Notes under the pieces: model-generated
The model's database searches: none
What the model saw: the letters and a program-made list of their open reading frames with translations, nothing else
Told to the model about the DNA's origin: nothing
Position numbers and translations under genes: made by a program
From: Thermoplasmata archaeon
GTDB taxonomy: Archaea > Thermoplasmatota > Thermoplasmata > Thermoplasmatales > Thermoplasmataceae
Direction of reading: 5' to 3'
NCBI GenBank assembly: GCA_021835265.1
Contig: JAKBQK010000430.1
Location: 1 to 9,447, forward strand
DNA length: 9,447 bases
Shown here: in pieces, positions 4,936 to 9,447 of the stretch
Position numbering within the stretch: the stretch's first letter is position 1
Layout of the letters: each line of letters begins with the position of its first letter

Positions 4936-6018
4936 ATGTCACAAAAAGTTAGTAAAATGACTCGTTTGGGTAATTATTTCTCTGGAGAATTTAAAGTTTA
5001 TTTCTATCAGAGAGGAGAAAATCGCCAAATAATTCCTGTGAACTCCCCGGTCAAGAATCTTAAAGCAAAAGAGAAGTTGAATGTAATTCGCGGGAAATAT
5101 TGGGACGAAATACCCAGTAACTTTCGCGAAAGATGGAATGAGGTAAAATTGTTTGAAACAACAGGAAATTTAGAAAAAGCTCACTCCATTATTTTAGATA
5201 TTGAAAAAGGGCCATATGACTTAAATAACAAACTAAATCATTTGACAGGAAAAGAATGGACAAAGTTTACTTGCAGTTGGTTCATATTTAATGCATTGCC
5301 TAGTGATTTGAAGGAAGAAAAAGACTTATCTATAGGATTAGAAAAGCATCCTGCCACATATTCGCCAACCATGATAAGCGATTTCATACGCTTCTTCACA
5401 AAGGAAGGAATGTCGGTGTTGGATCCATTTCTTGGAATAGGAACAACGCTTGAAGCGTGCAAGCGGACAGGAAGAATCGGTTACGGTATGGAAGTTAATC
5501 CAAAATATTTTGAAATTTCGAAGAATAGAGCCATTCAGTTCAGCCAAAATATTTTTAATCATGATTCAAGAAACATCAAGCAATTCTACAAACCCAATTC
5601 GTTTGATTTTTGCATTTCATCTCCGCCTTATTGGGATGTCTTGAATAGAAGTACAGACAATTTTGAAAACTCCCGTTCAAGCAGAGGTTTTGATGTGAAG
5701 TATTCAAATTCATACTTTGATCTTGGTAATATTGAAGACTATGAAGTTTTTTTGGATACTTTGTCCAACATATATTTTGACATTTTTGATTTAATGAAGT
5801 TTGGATCGTACACAGTAATCGTGATAAAAAATGTTAAGAAAGGGAAAAAGATGTATCCTTTGGCATGGGATTTGGCAAAGAATCTCTCTAAGAAATACGA
5901 ACTGAAAGATGAGAAAATATGGATACAAGACAAGGTCGGTCTTTCTCCCTATGCGTACCCTTACTCGTGGGCTTCGAATATACTACATCACTATTGCTTA
6001 ATATTTAGGAAGGAGTAG
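4936..6018 (+). CDS. Site-specific DNA amino-methyltransferase, SPPY type (360 aa)
   Basis: It should transfer a methyl group from S-adenosylmethionine to an exocyclic amino group in DNA (N4-cytosine or N6-adenine). Motif X-like KHPATYSP lies at 137-144. Motif I VLDPFLGIGTT at 161-171 binds the cofactor. The acidic residue after the second strand is in GYGMEVNP (182-189). The catalytic motif IV is SSPPYWDVL at 228-236. Motif I precedes motif IV with only about 55 residues between them, leaving the C-terminal part (240-340) for target recognition. SPPY is more typical of N4-cytosine enzymes, but this is not decisive. Residues 1-120, including NHLTGKEWTKFTCSWF, look like a family-specific N-terminal domain. 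It is the first gene of the operon; the next gene starts 2 bases after its stop. Confidence 0.9.
   Translation: MSQKVSKMTRLGNYFSGEFKVYFYQRGENRQIIPVNSPVKNLKAKEKLNVIRGKYWDEIPSNFRERWNEVKLFETTGNLEKAHSIILDIEKGPYDLNNKLNHLTGKEWTKFTCSWFIFNALPSDLKEEKDLSIGLEKHPATYSPTMISDFIRFFTKEGMSVLDPFLGIGTTLEACKRTGRIGYGMEVNPKYFEISKNRAIQFSQNIFNHDSRNIKQFYKPNSFDFCISSPPYWDVLNRSTDNFENSRSSRGFDVKYSNSYFDLGNIEDYEVFLDTLSNIYFDIFDLMKFGSYTVIVIKNVKKGKKMYPLAWDLAKNLSKKYELKDEKIWIQDKVGLSPYAYPYSWASNILHHYCLIFRKE
6008..6015 (+). promoter_or_regulatory. Ribosome binding site of the second methyltransferase
   Basis: GGAAGGAG lies 5 bases before ATG 6021, inside the end of the preceding gene. It supports this start and co-transcription of the two methyltransferase genes. 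Confidence 0.7.
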
Positions 6019-6020
6019 AG

Positions 6021-7598
6021 ATGATTGCTAAGGAACTGACTATCAAACAATCCTCAATGCTGGATGATTTCAATGAAGATTCTAAGAAATATTCAGCTAT
6101 ATATGAAGTACATAAATATTGGGCTCGAAAACCATGGCGTCCAATAAGAAACTCGATTACAAAATACTCTAAAATAGGAGATACTGTGGTTGATTTATTT
6201 TTGGGTAGTGGGGTAACTGCCTTAGAATCCATTATCATTAGACGCAACTTCATTGGTTTCGACCTCAATCCTATGAGCATTTTCATCACAGAAAATACCA
6301 TTTTTCATGATTTTGATGAAAGTGAGTTCAAGCATGAATTATTAGAAATTAAAAAGTGCGTGGAAAACACAGTAAACGATCTTTACCTTGCTGATACGAA
6401 GTGTGAAAACTGCAACGAACCTCTTATGTTGGACCATTTGAATATAGGCCCAAAATTCGGTGACAGCATCTATGGGTATTTTTATTGCCTAAAATGTGGT
6501 AAAGAAAAAACGAAAACAAAGTTATTAGTCGATAAAGAACAGTTAAGAAAATCTTTCCAACCGCGTGATCTAACGTTTTGGTATCCAGATATAAGCTTTC
6601 CTAAGAAATTTTACAAAGATAGATTTTCCTATAAAGGAATTAAAAACATTGCTGATATGTATACACCCAGGAACTTTTATTTTTTATCTTATTTGCTTCA
6701 TGTTCTATATTCATTGAATCTAAAGTACAGGAAACTCTTCTTGTTGGCATTTTCCAACACTGTTCTTCATGCAAGTAAACTAAAAGGAGAAAATGTTCGA
6801 CCGTTGGGAGTAAATAATTATTGGATTCCAGACGATTACATTGAAGAGAACCCTTGGACGCGATTTGAAGATAGAGTATCTAAAGTGTTAAAAGCTAAGA
6901 AGATTCTCAAAGAACGCATTAAAGAGATTGAACTCGGGGATTACAAACTATATAATCAGTCCAGTGTCCACACTGGAATACCCACTAGATCTGTAGATTA
7001 TATCATAACCGATCCACCTTACGGTGAAGCAATACAATATTCTGAACTTTCTTTCGTTTGGAACGCATGGCTAAATAATACATATGATACAAAGGAAGAA
7101 GTTATTATTAATCCTATTCAGAATAAGGGGAAACAAGAATTTTTTTTGCTTTTAGATAAAATTGTGAAAGAAGCAAAAAGAATTCTAAAAAAAGACAAAT
7201 TCTTGACATTGTGTTTTCACAATAAGGACTTAAGCATCTGGCATGGTATTTTAAACATATTTAAGAAGTACAAATTCACCCTCGAATACATTGAAATTGA
7301 AGATACCCTTGGGAATTCATATAATAAGAACTGGGCGAGCTATTCACCAAAAGCTGATATTTATTTAACTTTCAAAAAAGGAGGTTATAAGTCAAAGGGA
7401 TACGAGGAATACAACCTAGATGATTTTCTCAAGAATATTAAAAAATCAGATTTTGAAGAAAAAGGTCCAAAGATTTACGAAAATATAATTGTAAACTTAA
7501 TCTACGAAATCTACTATAATGATTATGAAGTGGACTTATCAAAGCTTTGTCTAGAAGACATAATAAAAGGGGTTGAGGATATTAAAAATGCAAATTGA
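6021..7598 (+). CDS. DNA adenine methyltransferase, DPPY type, with inserted zinc ribbon (525 aa)
   Basis: A second AdoMet-dependent DNA methyltransferase, probably N6-adenine. Residues 28-40 give YEVHKYWARKPWR, a signature seen in DUF1156/COG1743-like adenine methylases. Motif I is VVDLFLGSGVTALES at 56-70, followed by GFDLNP at 79-84. A zinc ribbon is inserted at about 128-159 (C128-x2-C131 and C156-x2-C159). The catalytic motif IV, ITDPPYGEAIQYSE, lies at 329-342, about 270 residues after motif I. Residues 160-320 are therefore a large insertion, likely including target recognition. The C-terminal tail (455-525) is charged and unassigned. It is shorter than the ~900-residue COG1743 proteins I know of. 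It is encoded in the restriction operon; a gene for a candidate nuclease overlaps its last 11 bases. Confidence 0.88.
   Translation: MIAKELTIKQSSMLDDFNEDSKKYSAIYEVHKYWARKPWRPIRNSITKYSKIGDTVVDLFLGSGVTALESIIIRRNFIGFDLNPMSIFITENTIFHDFDESEFKHELLEIKKCVENTVNDLYLADTKCENCNEPLMLDHLNIGPKFGDSIYGYFYCLKCGKEKTKTKLLVDKEQLRKSFQPRDLTFWYPDISFPKKFYKDRFSYKGIKNIADMYTPRNFYFLSYLLHVLYSLNLKYRKLFLLAFSNTVLHASKLKGENVRPLGVNNYWIPDDYIEENPWTRFEDRVSKVLKAKKILKERIKEIELGDYKLYNQSSVHTGIPTRSVDYIITDPPYGEAIQYSELSFVWNAWLNNTYDTKEEVIINPIQNKGKQEFFLLLDKIVKEAKRILKKDKFLTLCFHNKDLSIWHGILNIFKKYKFTLEYIEIEDTLGNSYNKNWASYSPKADIYLTFKKGGYKSKGYEEYNLDDFLKNIKKSDFEEKGPKIYENIIVNLIYEIYYNDYEVDLSKLCLEDIIKGVEDIKNAN
7569..7578 (+). promoter_or_regulatory. 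Ribosome binding site deciding the nuclease gene start
   Basis: GGGGTTGAGG ends 9 bases before ATG 7588 and lies within the methyltransferase gene. It favours ATG 7588 over the in-frame TTG at 7573, which is part of the binding site itself. Confidence 0.55.
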
Positions 7599-8658
7599 TG
7601 CTGAGAACTTCGTCAACATAATGGAAAGGAATTTTGGACTTAAAAAAATAGAAACGATGCTTGGTAAAGGTGTTGTTATGGACCCTTTTAGCGCTTTCGT
7701 TTATTCATCCATAACTGGCGCAGGTTACTTGGATGACCCATTTTTTCAGTACACTCCGAAGGGGTTGATGAAAGTATTTTATTCTGCATTAAATTATAAA
7801 TTTGTAACTGGGTTGTTTGATAAAACCACGTTGAAAAATACTCCAGTGATGATTTCCAAGGCGAAGAAGTATTTATTTGAGGGTGAGAAAATCATAGTTC
7901 CTGTTGAGTTCAACTATGATTATGAACTTCAGAATAGATTGTCAGATTCCTTGCCTATTCTCGATCGACCCAAGACCGATTTTATAATACAAAGAATAGA
8001 AATTTCCAAAAATGGTAACGGTATGGAACCGTTCATGGAATACATAGCATGTGAAGTGTTCAAACAATTTGATTACATGGTAGAAACACAAATCCCATTA
8101 TCTGCAATTAACGGCACTCCAGATTTTGGTGCGTTCAAGTTACAAAGCATACTTCGGTCTAGCATACCTCTTACAAAATTTAACTTACTAGAGTTGGCCA
8201 TGATAAGACTTGGCGATAGAAGAGGGGTAAGAATAATTTCTGACATAGATAAAATTATTGTCGGGGAAGCAAAAACTAGCACCAAAATTATGGAGGGCCA
8301 ACTACGGAAGTACTTAAAAACTGGTTTTTTTAATAGTGCCTATGAAATTCATCCATCTAAAACTGCCCCTTCCAATGATGATTTCGGACTTCTCACAATA
8401 GGGGAGGATTATCGAATTAATTTGATTCGTCCTATAAGTGGACGGGACCTTTCTAATGAGAAAATTCAGACTCATTACCTAAATTGGCTCACAAATTACG
8501 TAAAATATTATCTTATTGCAAATCTAACCAACGATGAATTTGTTGATTTTTATCTAGAACGCAATAAGAAAAGAATTAATGGCATCGAAGACGTGATAAG
8601 ATTTGTGAATAATCTATCTTACGACGATATATTGAAAAAAATAGAAGAGGTGCAATAA
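7588..8658 (+). CDS. Putative restriction endonuclease, PD-(D/E)XK fold (356 aa)
   Basis: The region 148-250 carries a convincing PD-(D/E)XK signature. A helix Glu lies in PFMEYIACEVFKQF (E151). The first catalytic Asp is in NGTPDFGAF (D179). The E-x-K motif is in KIIVGEAKTS (E227, K229). It is followed by a helix with Gln (GQLRKYLKTG, Q238), as in endonuclease-like folds. The Asp-to-Glu spacing of 48 is long because of an inserted helix. The N-terminal 140 residues and the C-terminal 90 residues are not recognised and may carry DNA recognition or dimerisation. The gene overlaps the upstream methyltransferase by 11 bases, implying coupled translation. Context with two methyltransferases makes a restriction role the best guess; no named enzyme is recognised. 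Confidence 0.75.
   Translation: MQIDAENFVNIMERNFGLKKIETMLGKGVVMDPFSAFVYSSITGAGYLDDPFFQYTPKGLMKVFYSALNYKFVTGLFDKTTLKNTPVMISKAKKYLFEGEKIIVPVEFNYDYELQNRLSDSLPILDRPKTDFIIQRIEISKNGNGMEPFMEYIACEVFKQFDYMVETQIPLSAINGTPDFGAFKLQSILRSSIPLTKFNLLELAMIRLGDRRGVRIISDIDKIIVGEAKTSTKIMEGQLRKYLKTGFFNSAYEIHPSKTAPSNDDFGLLTIGEDYRINLIRPISGRDLSNEKIQTHYLNWLTNYVKYYLIANLTNDEFVDFYLERNKKRINGIEDVIRFVNNLSYDDILKKIEEVQ
8647..8652 (+). promoter_or_regulatory. Ribosome binding site of the fourth operon gene
   Basis: GAGGTG, complementary to the archaeal 16S rRNA end, lies 7 bases before ATG 8660 and within the last codons of the preceding gene. Confidence 0.65.
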
Positions 8659-8659
8659 A

Positions 8660-9430
8660 ATGGCCCAATCAAGTGACGCTTTAGTTAAAAGAGAAATTGT
8701 AGACAAGGTTGGCAGAGTATATGATGATTATCGTCTCATAATTTATCCAGAATCAAGTAAGGACGACAAGATAATATTCGGGGAACATGGTGGACTGACT
8801 TTTGGGATTGATGGGGTAGAATACGGATCTTGTGATGCTTGCTGGGCTAAAGCTGGAGATTGGTATAACCCTTATGACAATAGAATTGTGCCGCTAACTC
8901 CCATAATCGCAATAGAAGCAACTGATGCTCTTAATACTGGTTCGTCTGGAAACGCCCAGTATCAAAGATTTCACCATGCTCTAGGTGCTGTTAAATCAGG
9001 CATTATAGGTGTATATTACCTAAGAAACGGTTCTTATAAGATTCAGCCAGACCTTTATGGAATGGCAGTTTCCGCGTCTAAGATAGAAAGAGGAACTTAT
9101 CTTATTTTAAATGACCTCGATGAAGTAAAGAAATTGGTACGTTCCTCAAAATGTGAGCATTCACTTCGGAAATTTATTGATGACAAACTCCAAGAGATGG
9201 AAAAAATATATTCTGATGCTTTTAGGTCTAGGTATAAGGATTTAGATGACTTTGCTCGAAAAAGATCGACTATAATTAAAGATTCATACATCATAAAATA
9301 CGCTGGACGAATGAAAAGAAATTTCACTGATGGAGATCAACGTGCAGGTCACATTGCTGTAGGCGAAATGTATCTAACGAAGTACCTTTTAAGCAGTCAA
9401 GAAAAACCTATGCTTTACTTATGGCTGTAA
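8660..9430 (+). CDS. Putative restriction enzyme subunit or second nuclease (256 aa)
   Basis: The core is PIIAIEATDALNTGSSGNAQ at 81-100, continuing YQRFHHALGAVKSGIIGVYY. This has the strand, acidic residue, turn and helix layout of restriction-endonuclease folds, with E86-x-T88 in place of the usual E-x-K and a possible upstream Asp at D59 (GSCDACWAK). Gln100/Gln102 and His105/His106 follow in the helix. The segment 'DLYGMAVSAS...GTYLILNDLDE' at 131-155 is also enzyme-like. I cannot name a family. It could be a second subunit of a heterodimeric endonuclease, or the main endonuclease with the 356-aa protein as partner. The C-terminus LYLWL is abrupt: the TAA is followed directly by an in-frame ATG, so truncation by a stop mutation is possible. 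The start is 1 base after the previous stop. Confidence 0.6.
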   Translation: MAQSSDALVKREIVDKVGRVYDDYRLIIYPESSKDDKIIFGEHGGLTFGIDGVEYGSCDACWAKAGDWYNPYDNRIVPLTPIIAIEATDALNTGSSGNAQYQRFHHALGAVKSGIIGVYYLRNGSYKIQPDLYGMAVSASKIERGTYLILNDLDEVKKLVRSSKCEHSLRKFIDDKLQEMEKIYSDAFRSRYKDLDDFARKRSTIIKDSYIIKYAGRMKRNFTDGDQRAGHIAVGEMYLTKYLLSSQEKPMLYLWL

Positions 9431-9447
9431 ATGGCAGAGGGAGAAAC
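9431..9447 (+). CDS. Start of a further operon gene, or continuation of the preceding one, cut by window edge
   Basis: ATG 9431 directly abuts the TAA of the 256-aa gene and is in the same frame (M-A-E-G-E). It may be a new gene or the rest of the previous protein after a premature stop. A competing start is ATG 9421 in another frame (MAVNGRGRN), overlapping the previous gene by 10 bases, much like the 11-base overlap at 7588-7598. Neither has a clear ribosome binding site. The operon appears to continue beyond the window. Confidence 0.3.

Noticed and set aside
4936..9430. BREX or DISARM system
   Set aside because: No PglZ, BrxC, DrmA/DrmB, helicase or phospholipase-like gene is present. Methyltransferases alone do not support those systems.

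Overview
The window looks archaeal and probably comes from a thermoacidophilic euryarchaeon of the Thermoplasmatales type. The tRNA lacks an encoded CCA. TATA-like boxes lie about 25-30 bases before several start codons, which suggests leaderless transcripts. Downstream genes in operons instead carry GGAGG/GAGGTG-type ribosome binding sites. This assignment is an inference from gene style, not from a marker gene.

Layout. (1) Bases 1-180: an intact tRNA-Ile(GAT). (2) Bases 176-1620: a minus-strand three-gene module running towards the tRNA. It encodes a 319-aa protein with a ribbon-helix-helix-like N-terminus and a long coiled coil, a 68-aa protein of the 'CPxGYxYV...GYCR' kind, and a 52-aa Cys/His protein. 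A 17-bp direct repeat (two TGATC units) lies at both ends of the module, and a third partial copy makes the upstream end a GATC cluster. (3) Bases 1621-2618: an almost gene-free stretch with hairpins, a 98-bp inverted-repeat structure, and a 50-aa ORF resembling the extreme C-terminus of a type I restriction subunit HsdR; the rest looks like decayed sequence. (4) Bases 2619-3320: a lone 233-aa protein with a helix-hairpin-helix/glycosylase-like core. (5) Bases 3526-4639: a dead IS5-family insertion sequence with recognisable 14-bp terminal inverted repeats and a possible CTA target duplication. Its transposase is broken by two frameshifts and one stop codon. (6) Bases 4696-4872: a small zinc-ribbon protein with its own TATA box. 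(7) Bases 4936-9447: a tight plus-strand operon, visibly AT-rich, running past the window edge.

The operon is the main functional unit. It encodes an SPPY-type amino-methyltransferase, a second DPPY-type adenine methyltransferase with an inserted zinc ribbon, a protein with a good PD-(D/E)XK nuclease signature, and a second nuclease-like protein with an E-x-T variant. The stop-to-start distances are 2 bases, an 11-base overlap and 1 base. The simplest reading is a type II-like restriction-modification system with two methyltransferases and two candidate nuclease subunits. That set would suit an asymmetric recognition site or a heterodimeric endonuclease. Together with the HsdR-like remnant and the dead IS, the region looks like a defence-gene and mobile-DNA hotspot beside a tRNA gene.
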